Shown: positions 28,622 through 36,448 of the stretch, piece by piece
Layout: each line of letters begins with the position of its first letter
Numbering within the stretch: position 1 is the stretch's first letter
Source: Aggregatilineales bacterium
GTDB taxonomy: Bacteria; Chloroflexota; Anaerolineae; Aggregatilineales; Ch27
DNA length: 64,000 nt
Direction of reading: 5' to 3'
Assembly: GCA_029976025.1 (NCBI GenBank)
Contig: JARKNX010000208.1
Span: forward strand, 1 to 64,000
The notes under the pieces: generated by a model
Told to the model about the DNA's origin: nothing
Seen by the model: only the letters and a program-made list of their open reading frames with translations
Database searches by the model: none
Translations under genes and position numbers: made by a program

Positions 28622-29584
28622 CTAAACTCCACGCGGGCGGCGCCGGCGGAATAAAAACTGAAGCAGCTCCACTGTATAGCGGCGCCCGGGCATATACTGC
28701 ATCAACGTTTCTTCAAAGCGCACCGGGCGAATCCCGAACAGATCAGACATATTATTCAGGCCAGTTGTGCGGTGGGCGGCAAGTATGTCAAACCACTGCA
28801 GCGTGACCGGCCACCGCCGGAACATTCTCCCCATCATCCGCGTGAGGAAACGGACATTATAAGTGGGGAGCGACACCACCGATCGGGGCGCGCCAGATAC
28901 GCGCATCACAGTGCGCACCATCTCCTCGAACGAAATATATTCCGGCCCGCCTACCTCCAGCACCCGATCGACGGCCTCAAGGCTCTCCACACAACTGACC
29001 AGCGCCGCCGCCAGATCGTGAATATGCAAAGGGTGCAGCAGATTCTCGCCCTGTCCTGGCTGGATGAACAACACCGGGTTAGTTCGCAGCAGCATAGCCA
29101 GATTGTTCACAAACCGGTCCTGTTCGCCAAACAAGAGGCCGCTGCGCACAATCGTATAAGGGACGCCGCACGCGCGCACCGATTCTTCCACCAGTCCCTT
29201 GGCGCGATACAGCGAATATGCCGACGCTGGCGAAGCGCCAAGATGACTCATAACGATCAGACGGCCGATACGCGCCTGCCGCGCCGCCTGTATAAGCAGG
29301 TCTGTGCCCCCGACATCCACCCGCTCCAGATCGCGAAGTCGGCCCCACCATTGTGCGCTGGCCAGGTGAAAGACTGTATGCACCCCCCGCATGGCGCTCA
29401 CCAGATCGTCCAGCTCGTAGGGGCTTCCGGATGCAACCTCGACGGGCAGATTACCCCAGGGGAGCCGCCCCACTCCCCCGCCAGCCGGGCCTGGGCTGAA
29501 GATACGCACCGGCCATCCGGCTCCCACCAGTCCGGGAACGAGATGCCGTCCAACAAAACCCGTGGAGCCAGTCACCAGAATCAT
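28622..29584 (-). CDS. NAD(P)-binding SDR protein (atypical epimerase/NDUFA9-like)
   Basis: The start is set at ATG 29584 (MILVTGSTGFVGRHLVPGL), 21 bases inside the ORF-track start, giving 320 residues. The glycine-rich GSTGFVGRH dinucleotide loop is clear. The catalytic YxxxK region appears as YSLYRAKGLVEESV (Tyr and Lys present). The C-terminal part (about 200-320) is divergent, as in the complex I subunit NDUFA9-like and ubiquinone-chaperone-like SDRs. The substrate is unknown. It is the first gene of the SDR - GNAT - MenC - proC operon and appears to be translated from a leaderless mRNA. Confidence 0.82.
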   Translation of the reverse strand: MILVTGSTGFVGRHLVPGLVGAGWPVRIFSPGPAGGGVGRLPWGNLPVEVASGSPYELDDLVSAMRGVHTVFHLASAQWWGRLRDLERVDVGGTDLLIQAARQARIGRLIVMSHLGASPASAYSLYRAKGLVEESVRACGVPYTIVRSGLLFGEQDRFVNNLAMLLRTNPVLFIQPGQGENLLHPLHIHDLAAALVSCVESLEAVDRVLEVGGPEYISFEEMVRTVMRVSGAPRSVVSLPTYNVRFLTRMMGRMFRRWPVTLQWFDILAAHRTTGLNNMSDLFGIRPVRFEETLMQYMPGRRYTVELLQFLFRRRRPRGV

Positions 29585-29591
29585 GGGGCGG

Positions 29592-29597
29592 ATTATA
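29592..29597 (-). promoter_or_regulatory. TATAAT box seven bases before the SDR start (leaderless transcript)
   Basis: TATAAT on the minus strand ends seven bases before the ATG at 29584, so transcription should begin at or next to the A of the start codon. No ribosome site is present between them. The -35 region is poor. Confidence 0.45.
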
Positions 29598-29720
29598 CCA
29601 TGCAAGCTCTCAAGTACGATGACCGACGCCGCAGCCCCTCATTCAACTCGTGAAATATAACGGCAGTATCATAGATGTTCCCGCGCCACCTTTGACGCTC
29701 AGCGGGGTTATAACTTCGTG

Positions 29721-29726
29721 TATAAT
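29721..29726 (+). promoter_or_regulatory. Candidate -10 box for fabF-fabH
   Basis: A perfect TATAAT lies 73 bases before the fabF GTG start. TTGACG at 29692-29697 is too far (23 bases) to be a normal -35, so only the -10 is well supported. The region from 29585 to 29799 otherwise shows no feature. Confidence 0.4.
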
Positions 29727-29799
29727 CTGGCAACTATTGCTCAGGCCGGGTGAGCCTGACATTCACCGTATCTGGCTAATCGATCTGGAGGACATAAGC

Positions 29800-31044
29800 G
29801 TGGAAAGACGTCGCGTGGTTGTGACCGGCATGGGCATTCTCAGCCCTATCGGCAACACCGTGGAAGAAGCCTGGAACAGCGCCGCCAACGGAATCAGCGG
29901 CATTGATTACCTGACCCTCTTCGATACATCTGATCTGCCCGTGATCTTCGGGGGGGAAGTGCGCAATTTCGACGGGGTAGAGCTTTTTGGCCGGCGCGAG
30001 GCACGGCGGATGGATCGTTTCACGCAATTCGCGTGTGAAGCCACGCGCCAGGCGATAGAAGACGCGGGGCTTCAGGTAACCGACGAAAATCGCTATGATA
30101 TCGGAGCGATCATCGGAACCGGTATCGGCGGCATCTGGTCCATGATTGACGGGCTAGAAACGCTGCGAGACAAAGGGCACCGCAATATCAGCCCGCTACT
30201 TGTGCCGATGATGATCCCCGACAGCGCCTCCGGCAAAGTTTCGATTCTGTGGGGGCTGCGCGGCCCTAACATGGCCCTCTCAACTGCCTGCGCTTCTTCA
30301 AATAACGCGATCGGCGAAGCCACTGAGATGATCAGGCGAGGGGCGGCGGAAGTCATGATCGCCGGGGCCTCCGAGGCGGCGCTGTGCCAGGTGGCTATGG
30401 CTTCCTTCAACAACATGACGGCAATCTCCCGTCGGAATGACGACCCCAAAGCGGCTTCACGCCCCTTCGATCGCGATCGCGACGGCTTCGTAGTCAGTGA
30501 GGGGTGCGCTGTTCTGGTTCTGGAATCGCTTGAGTACGCCACAGCGCGCGGCGCGCACATTTACGGTGAGGTGCTCGGTTACGCCAGCACGTCCGATGCC
30601 TTCCATGTCACAGCGCCGCTGGAGGAGGGAGACGGCGCGCGCGTAGCCATGCTCAAGGCGCTGAAGGATGCTGGCCTGACCGCGGCGGACATTGACTACA
30701 TCAACGCGCACGGCACCAGCACGCCGCTGAACGATATCAGCGAAACAAAAGCCATTAAGGGCGCGTTTGGCGAGCAGGCCTACCGGGTCCCGATCAGCTC
30801 GACCAAATCAGTGACCGGCCATCTGATGGGCGCGGCGGGCGCCGTCGAAGCAATTCTGTGCCTCAAGGCGATGGAGAATCAGTTCATCCCACCGACTATC
30901 AACCTGGACAATCCACAGGAAGAATGCGATCTCAACTACACACCACACCAGGGCGTCGGCGCGCGTCTCGACAGGATCATGAGCAACGCCTTCGGCTTCG
31001 GTGGCCATAATGCAGTGCTGATCTTTGGTCGATATCACGAATAA
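29800..31044 (+). CDS. fabF: Beta-ketoacyl-ACP synthase II
   Basis: It elongates acyl-ACP with malonyl-ACP in fatty-acid synthesis. The ORF-track start at 29650 lies in a noncoding leader; GTG at 29800 with GGAGG eight bases upstream begins VERRRVVVTGMGILSPIG (414 residues, normal for FabF). The catalytic triad is Cys in TACASSNNAIGEA (about residue 164), His in NAHGTSTPLND and His in SVTGHLMGAAGAVE. The stop overlaps the fabH start (TAATG). No acyl carrier protein, fabD or fabG is adjacent. Confidence 0.96.
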   Translation: MERRRVVVTGMGILSPIGNTVEEAWNSAANGISGIDYLTLFDTSDLPVIFGGEVRNFDGVELFGRREARRMDRFTQFACEATRQAIEDAGLQVTDENRYDIGAIIGTGIGGIWSMIDGLETLRDKGHRNISPLLVPMMIPDSASGKVSILWGLRGPNMALSTACASSNNAIGEATEMIRRGAAEVMIAGASEAALCQVAMASFNNMTAISRRNDDPKAASRPFDRDRDGFVVSEGCAVLVLESLEYATARGAHIYGEVLGYASTSDAFHVTAPLEEGDGARVAMLKALKDAGLTAADIDYINAHGTSTPLNDISETKAIKGAFGEQAYRVPISSTKSVTGHLMGAAGAVEAILCLKAMENQFIPPTINLDNPQEECDLNYTPHQGVGARLDRIMSNAFGFGGHNAVLIFGRYHE

Positions 31045-32216
31045 TGGCAACTAACCATCAGGCGTCTGCTCCGCGCTACGCACACATCACCGGCTGGGGC
31101 ATGGCGGTCCCTGAGCGCGTCCTGACTAATCTCGATCTTGAAGCGATCGTGGACACGTCGGATGAATGGATCAGAGAGCGCACCGGGATTCGCGAGCGGC
31201 GTATCGCGGCGGAAAAAGAGACAACCGCCACCCTGGGCATTACTGCTGCCCGCCGGGCGCTGGAAGTGGCAAATGCCCTGCCATCGAAACTCGATCTGGT
31301 CATCGTGGCAACTTCAACGCCGGAGCACATCTTCCCCAGCACTGCCAGCCTGATCCAGGATGCGCTGGGGGCTTCATCCGCCGGCGCGTTCGACCTGAGC
31401 GCTGCCTGTACCGGCTTCATCTATGCTCTGGATATGGCTGCCCAGGCGATCCGCTCCGGGAGCATAGAAATGGCTCTGGTTATCGGCGCGGAAACTATGA
31501 GCCGCCTGCTGGACTGGGAAGATCGCGGCACGTGCATTCTTTTTGGCGATGGGGCGGGCGCCGTGGTGTTGCAGGCGAGCAGCGTACCGGGGGGACTGCT
31601 ATCGACTGTGCTGCGATCGGACGGCTCCGGGCGCGATCTGCTCGCCGCGCCGACGGTTGGGAGCAAAGATGCCTACGCGCCGGAAGCCGGCCTGGAACAT
31701 AACATCGCCATGCACAAAATGACGATGAATGGGCGGGAAGTCTTCCGCTTCGCCACCCGCGTGATGAAAGAGAGCATCCCGGAGGCTGTTGCGCGGGCCG
31801 GCCTGACAATGAATGACGTGGACTGGATCGTGCCGCACCAGGCAAATCAGCGAATTATCGAACACGCTGCCCGGAGCCTGGATATTCCCCTGGAAAAGTT
31901 CATTTCCAACGTCGAGCGTTTCGGGAACACGTCCGCGGCATCCATCCCGATCGCCCTGTGCGAGGCCGCCGAAGCGGGCCGTATCAAGGCCGATCAGATA
32001 CTGGTGCTCGTCGGGTTCGGTGCTGGCCTTGCCTGGGGTTCCATGGTCATTAAATGGGGTATCGCGGAACCGCCGGAGCCTACCCGCCGCAATCGCTACC
32101 AGCGGCAGGTGGCTTATACCTTCGCCAGACAGCGCTCCCGGCTGGCCCGGACGCTGCGCCGGATCGGCGCCTGGATTCAGCGGACGCCGCTGCGCCGGCT
32201 GCTGCCGCCAGAGTGA
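31044..32216 (+). CDS. fabH: Beta-ketoacyl-ACP synthase III with a basic C-terminal extension
   Basis: It starts fatty-acid chains by condensing acetyl-CoA (or a branched acyl-CoA) with malonyl-ACP. The Cys-His-Asn triad is in AACTGFIYALD (about residue 121), PHQANQRII and FGNTSAASI. The protein has 390 residues, about 70 more than usual FabH. After the normal end at about residue 336 a tail of roughly 54 residues follows, with about 16 arginines and amphipathic stretches (RQRSRLARTLRRIGAWIQR). The frame stays open and ends at a clean TGA 53 bases before a terminator stem, so it does not look like a frameshift. The tail might bind membrane or a partner protein. Confidence 0.93.
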   Translation: MATNHQASAPRYAHITGWGMAVPERVLTNLDLEAIVDTSDEWIRERTGIRERRIAAEKETTATLGITAARRALEVANALPSKLDLVIVATSTPEHIFPSTASLIQDALGASSAGAFDLSAACTGFIYALDMAAQAIRSGSIEMALVIGAETMSRLLDWEDRGTCILFGDGAGAVVLQASSVPGGLLSTVLRSDGSGRDLLAAPTVGSKDAYAPEAGLEHNIAMHKMTMNGREVFRFATRVMKESIPEAVARAGLTMNDVDWIVPHQANQRIIEHAARSLDIPLEKFISNVERFGNTSAASIPIALCEAAEAGRIKADQILVLVGFGAGLAWGSMVIKWGIAEPPEPTRRNRYQRQVAYTFARQRSRLARTLRRIGAWIQRTPLRRLLPPE

Positions 32217-32268
32217 CCGGCGGCAGGCTATCGCAGCACTACATTCGGCTGGCCGGTATAGCTCAAAA

Positions 32269-32294
32269 AAGGAGACAGGGGGGCCTGTCTCCTT
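32269..32294. terminator. Bidirectional terminator between fabH and tyrS
   Basis: AAGGAGACAGG-GGGG-CCTGTCTCCTT is a perfect 11-base stem. An A run precedes it (U tract for the minus strand) and ATCTTT follows. It serves the convergent fabH and tyrS genes. Confidence 0.85.
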
Positions 32295-32311
32295 ATCTTT
32301 ACGGGAGGGCA

Positions 32312-33559
32312 TCAGGCCTTCTCAAGGCGGACGAATTTACGCTTGCCCACCTGAAGCACCGCTGGCAGACTGTCCGGCGCAATCTCCGCCGCGATATCAT
32401 CAATCTGAGCGCCATCGATGCGGACGCCTCCGTTCTGGATCAGCCGCCGGGCGTCGCCTTTGGAGGCGACCATCTGGAGGCGTGCCAGCAGGTCCACAAC
32501 CCGCTCAGTTTCGCTCAGCATTTCTACCGCGATATCGTCCGGCACGCCGCGCTCCTGAAACTTGCGGATGAAATCCTGCTCAGCCATCTGAGCCGCCCTG
32601 GCATCGTGAAAGATCGTCACGATTTCGCGTGCCAGCCGCATCTTGGCGTCACGCGGGTGCAGGCTGCCATCGGCTAACTTAGCTTCGAGATCTTTAAGCT
32701 GCCCCGGTGTCCAGCCCAGGATCAGCTTGTAGTAGATGGGCATGGCCTTATCCGGCACGCTCATTACTTTGCCGTACATATCTTCCGGCGGAGCCATGAT
32801 CGGGATATGGTTGCCGAGGCTCTTGCTCATCTTAATCTCGCCATCAGTCCCGGGGAGACTCTCGCCCATGATGACGCCTACCTGCGGGCGCTGCCCCAGA
32901 GCCTGCTGGAGCTTCCGCCCGGCCACAACGATATTGAAGAGCTGATCCTGCCCGCCCACCTGCACATCAGTTTCCTGCGCCACCGCATCATAGGCCTGCA
33001 TCAGCGCGTAGAACATCTCATGCAGGTAGATCGCCTCCCCGGCGTCCAGACGCTTGCGGAAGTTCTCCCGCGCCAGGAACTGCTGAACGGTGAAGTTGCT
33101 CCCCAGCCGGATAATGTCGGCAAAGTCCAGCCCGGCAAGCCACTCGTCATTGAAGCGCACCCGTGTCTTATTCCGATCCAGAATCTTGAAGCCCTGTTCA
33201 GCGTATGTCTGAGCGTTGTGGCGCACCGCTTCTGGCGTGAGTTGTTCGCGGGTGCTGTCCTTATCAGAAGGGTCGCCGATCAGACTGGTAAAGGTCCCAA
33301 TCAGGAAGGTGACATCGTGCCCCAGGTCCTGAAACTGGCGCAGTTTGCGCATGGTGATCGTGTGTCCCAGGTGTAGATCGGTCGTGCGCGGATCGTAACC
33401 ACAATAGACACGCAGGGGGCGCCCATCCTTCTCAGCTTCGATCAGACGCTGCCGGAGTTCCTGGCGCATGATCTCCTTAGTCTGAGGGTCGCCATATTCG
33501 GCTCCCTGCATGAGGAGATCGACCTGTTCATCTATCGTGAGCTTATCCGTTGCAGACAT
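32312..33559 (-). CDS. tyrS: Tyrosyl-tRNA synthetase
   Basis: A class I synthetase that charges tRNA-Tyr. The start is set at ATG 33559 (MSATDKLTIDEQVDLLMQGA), supported by AGGAA/GGAAGG upstream, rather than the ORF-track start at 33586; this gives 415 residues. The HIGH motif is LHLGH and the KMSKS motif is intact (IKMSKSLGN). VGGQDQLFNIVVGR-like substrate residues appear as QVGGQDQLFNIVV. A C-terminal S4 RNA-binding domain reads DARRLIQNGGVRIDGAQI. It belongs to the TyrZ/TyrRS2-like branch by its HLGH and compact layout. The leader is short (about 40 bases), so there is no T-box. Confidence 0.95.
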   Translation of the reverse strand: MSATDKLTIDEQVDLLMQGAEYGDPQTKEIMRQELRQRLIEAEKDGRPLRVYCGYDPRTTDLHLGHTITMRKLRQFQDLGHDVTFLIGTFTSLIGDPSDKDSTREQLTPEAVRHNAQTYAEQGFKILDRNKTRVRFNDEWLAGLDFADIIRLGSNFTVQQFLARENFRKRLDAGEAIYLHEMFYALMQAYDAVAQETDVQVGGQDQLFNIVVAGRKLQQALGQRPQVGVIMGESLPGTDGEIKMSKSLGNHIPIMAPPEDMYGKVMSVPDKAMPIYYKLILGWTPGQLKDLEAKLADGSLHPRDAKMRLAREIVTIFHDARAAQMAEQDFIRKFQERGVPDDIAVEMLSETERVVDLLARLQMVASKGDARRLIQNGGVRIDGAQIDDIAAEIAPDSLPAVLQVGKRKFVRLEKA

Positions 33560-33605
33560 GGCCTTCCTGTTCCTTATGCTACGCAAACCGCGCGGAAATA
33601 ACCGT

Positions 33606-33611
33606 ATTATA
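33606..33611 (-). promoter_or_regulatory. -10 box for tyrS
   Basis: A perfect TATAAT on the minus strand, 46 bases before the tyrS ATG. The -35 (TGTAAG at 17 bases) is weak. It is divergent from the alaS promoter, whose -35 lies only about 24 bases away, so the two may compete. Confidence 0.45.
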
Positions 33612-33634
33612 GCATGGCCGTCACCGGACTTACA

Positions 33635-33663
33635 TTGTCAAGCGTCCGCGGGCGCACTATAAT
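33635..33663 (+). promoter_or_regulatory. Promoter for alaS
   Basis: TTGTCA (33635-33640), a 17-base spacer and a perfect TATAAT (33658-33663) form a near-consensus sigma-70 promoter. The leader to the alaS ATG is about 60 bases, too short for a T-box. Confidence 0.7.
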
Positions 33664-33730
33664 CTCCCCCACCTCTCAATAGAGATTTGAGGTTGCTTGC
33701 GCCGACAGATATACGAGGAACAGCACCCCC

Positions 33731-36436
33731 ATGAAGCGCATGACCAGCACCGAGGTACGGGAAGCGTTTTTAGAGTTCTTTCAAGAGGCTAATCACAAAG
33801 TAGTGGCATCGTCTTCGCTGGTCCCCGCCAACGATCCGACCCTGCTCTTCACCAATGCCGGCATGGTCCAGTTCAAGGATGTTTTCCTGGGGTTGGACAG
33901 CCGTAAGTACGACCGGGCCACAACCGCGCAAAAGTGTATGCGCGTCAGCGGCAAGCATAACGATCTGGAAAATGTTGGTCCGTCGCCGCGCCATCACACG
34001 TTCTTCGAGATGCTCGGCAACTTCAGTTTCGGCGCTTATTTCAAGCGGGAAGCTATCCGCTACGCTTACGATCTGCTGACCCTAGTCTATGAGCTGCCAC
34101 CCGAACGGCTGGTATTCACCGTCTACGAAAGCGACGATGACGCCTATAACATCTGGGTTAACGACATCGGGGTCGATCCGCGCCGCGTAGCCCGGATGGG
34201 GCCCAAAACCAACTTCTGGCAGATGGCCGAAACCGGCCCCTGCGGCCCAACCAGCGAAATTCACTGGGATAACACGCCGCAGCTGGGGCCTGACAGCATC
34301 ATCGCCGGCCTGAAGGTGGAGAGCGATCGCTTTCTGGAGCTTTGGAACCTGGTGTTCATGCAGTTCAACCGCACTCAGCCCGATCCGGACCATACCGGAC
34401 GCTACGATGTCCCCCTGCCCAAACCCGGCGTAGACACCGGCCTGGGCCTGGAGCGCCTGGTCAGCGTCCTGCAGGAAACCGGCGCGAATTATGAGACCGA
34501 TCTGTTCATGCCGATCATCGAGCGCACCCAGCGACTCGCCGGCATGACCGACGCCGAGCGCGATGCCAATATCGTGCCCTTCCGCGTCATTGCCGACCAT
34601 ATGCGGGCGGCGTCTTTCCTCATTGCCGATGGCGTGATCCCCGGATCAACCGGCCGGGAGTACATCTGCCGCATGGTCATTCGTCGCGCGGCGCGCTTCG
34701 GTGCCAGGCTGGGCTTTACCGAACCGTTTCTGGCCGATGTCGCCGAGACCGTGATTGCCATCATGGGGACTCATTACACCGAGCTGGTGGAAAAACGGGA
34801 AGCTATCCGGCAGGCAATTGCGCTGGAAGAAGTCCGCTTCCGGCGGACGCTGGATCGGGGACTGTCCGATCTTGAAGACGCGCTGGATCGCTTACAGGCC
34901 GAAGGCAAAACAGTCCTGCCCGGCACAATCGCCTTTTTCCTGAAGGCCACGCTGGGGCTGCCGCTCGAGGTGATCCGCGATGTTTGCAGCGAGCGCGGGT
35001 TCCAGGTTGACGAAGCGGAGTTTCTCCGCGAGGAAGAGCGGCATATTCTGGCGAGCGGTGGCGGCCACGCTATGGGGCAGATTGCTTCCGCCGAGATCTA
35101 TCGTCAGGTGCTTGACCGGCTGATTCAGGATGGCCTCCTCCCCCGCGATGGTGTCGCTAACAATCCTTACGATCAATCCGAGGCGGACGGCCCGATTCTG
35201 GCTCTGATTCGCAACGGTCACAGCGTAGACAGCGCCATCACGGGCGAGCGTGTTGAGGTTGTGCTCCCGGCCACACCGTTCTACGTCGAATCCGGCGGCC
35301 AGGTTAGCGATACCGGCGTCATCACCGGGCCGGGCTGGCGCATCGAAGTGGAAGAAATGCGCCGCCCCGTCGGCGGTCTGGTCGTCCATGTCGGTGAGGT
35401 CGTCGAGGGCACACCGCGCCTTGGTGACGCCGCCAGAGCGCGCATTGACGTCAACCGCCGCAATGATATCCGGCGCAATCACACCGCCACGCACCTGCTC
35501 CACGCTGTGCTGCGGGAGAAGCTGGGCAACCATGTGCAGCAGCGCGGCTCACTGGTAGCCCCGGATCGGCTGCGCTTTGACTTCAGTCACCCCAACGCGC
35601 TCTCCAAAAAAGAGCGCGAGGCGATCGCGATCGCGGTCAATGAGGCCATTCTGGCCAATCTGCCGGTAACCCCTGTTATCAAAGGCCTGGACACTGCACG
35701 CTCAGAAGGCGCAATGGCCCTCTTCGGGGAGAAATACGGGGAAGAAGTACGGACAATCACAGTCGGCGACCCCGCACACCGTTTCAGCTATGAGCTGTGC
35801 GGCGGCACGCATGTCCGATCAACGGCGGAGATCGGCGCGTTCATCATCCGCAGCGAAGGAAGCGCTGCCGCCGGCATTCGTCGTATCGAGGCGGTCACCG
35901 GCAATACGGCGGCCCACGATATCCTGACGTATCTGGATACACTTCATGAATCAGCAGAGGCGGTTGGTTCTACGCTGCTGGACCTGCCGGAACGGGTGCA
36001 CGCCATACAGGAGGAATTACAAACTGTCCGCCGCGAAAATAATGCGCTCCGCCGTGGCATGGTCATGGCGCGTTTCGATACCCTGCTGGGCCAGATCGAA
36101 GAAGTTCAGGGTATCCCGGTGCTGGAAGCCCGGCTGGACGGCGCTACTGTCGATCAACTGCGGGAGGCGGCGGATATGTTCCGCACGCGCAGCAAGACGG
36201 GCGTAGTGGCCCTGGGCACCGTGATCGATGGCGCGCCGCAGATCATCATTGCCGTCACTGAAGACCTGGTCAAGCGCGGGCTGCATGCCGGCCAGATGAT
36301 CAAGGAAGTGGCCCGCATCGTTGGCGGCGGCGGCGGCGGAAAGCCCACAATGGCTCAGGCCGGGGGTAAGGATTCGTCCCGGCTGGACGAGGCGCTCGAC
36401 TACGTCTCCATCCTGCTGGAAAAGACTTTGAGCTAG
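33731..36436 (+). CDS. alaS: Alanyl-tRNA synthetase
   Basis: A class II synthetase with proofreading. The protein has 901 residues. The catalytic domain includes RKYDRATTAQKCMRVSGKHNDLENVG and GPCGPTSEIHWD. The editing site has the zinc-binding pair HTATHLLH and the CGGTHV motif. The C-terminal C-Ala domain carries GGGGGGKPTMAQAGGKDSSRLDEAL. All sections are full length. Downstream, a membrane baseplate-J-like gene starts only 13 bases later and ruvX and mltG follow, so the four genes are probably one operon. Confidence 0.97.
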   Translation: MKRMTSTEVREAFLEFFQEANHKVVASSSLVPANDPTLLFTNAGMVQFKDVFLGLDSRKYDRATTAQKCMRVSGKHNDLENVGPSPRHHTFFEMLGNFSFGAYFKREAIRYAYDLLTLVYELPPERLVFTVYESDDDAYNIWVNDIGVDPRRVARMGPKTNFWQMAETGPCGPTSEIHWDNTPQLGPDSIIAGLKVESDRFLELWNLVFMQFNRTQPDPDHTGRYDVPLPKPGVDTGLGLERLVSVLQETGANYETDLFMPIIERTQRLAGMTDAERDANIVPFRVIADHMRAASFLIADGVIPGSTGREYICRMVIRRAARFGARLGFTEPFLADVAETVIAIMGTHYTELVEKREAIRQAIALEEVRFRRTLDRGLSDLEDALDRLQAEGKTVLPGTIAFFLKATLGLPLEVIRDVCSERGFQVDEAEFLREEERHILASGGGHAMGQIASAEIYRQVLDRLIQDGLLPRDGVANNPYDQSEADGPILALIRNGHSVDSAITGERVEVVLPATPFYVESGGQVSDTGVITGPGWRIEVEEMRRPVGGLVVHVGEVVEGTPRLGDAARARIDVNRRNDIRRNHTATHLLHAVLREKLGNHVQQRGSLVAPDRLRFDFSHPNALSKKEREAIAIAVNEAILANLPVTPVIKGLDTARSEGAMALFGEKYGEEVRTITVGDPAHRFSYELCGGTHVRSTAEIGAFIIRSEGSAAAGIRRIEAVTGNTAAHDILTYLDTLHESAEAVGSTLLDLPERVHAIQEELQTVRRENNALRRGMVMARFDTLLGQIEEVQGIPVLEARLDGATVDQLREAADMFRTRSKTGVVALGTVIDGAPQIIIAVTEDLVKRGLHAGQMIKEVARIVGGGGGGKPTMAQAGGKDSSRLDEALDYVSILLEKTLS

Positions 36437-36448
36437 GCAAGCACAGCC

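Noticed and set aside
33587-33730. T-box riboswitch upstream of tyrS or alaS
   Set aside because: Promoter positions leave leaders of only about 40 and 60 bases, too short for a T-box, and no T-box core motif or antiterminator is seen.
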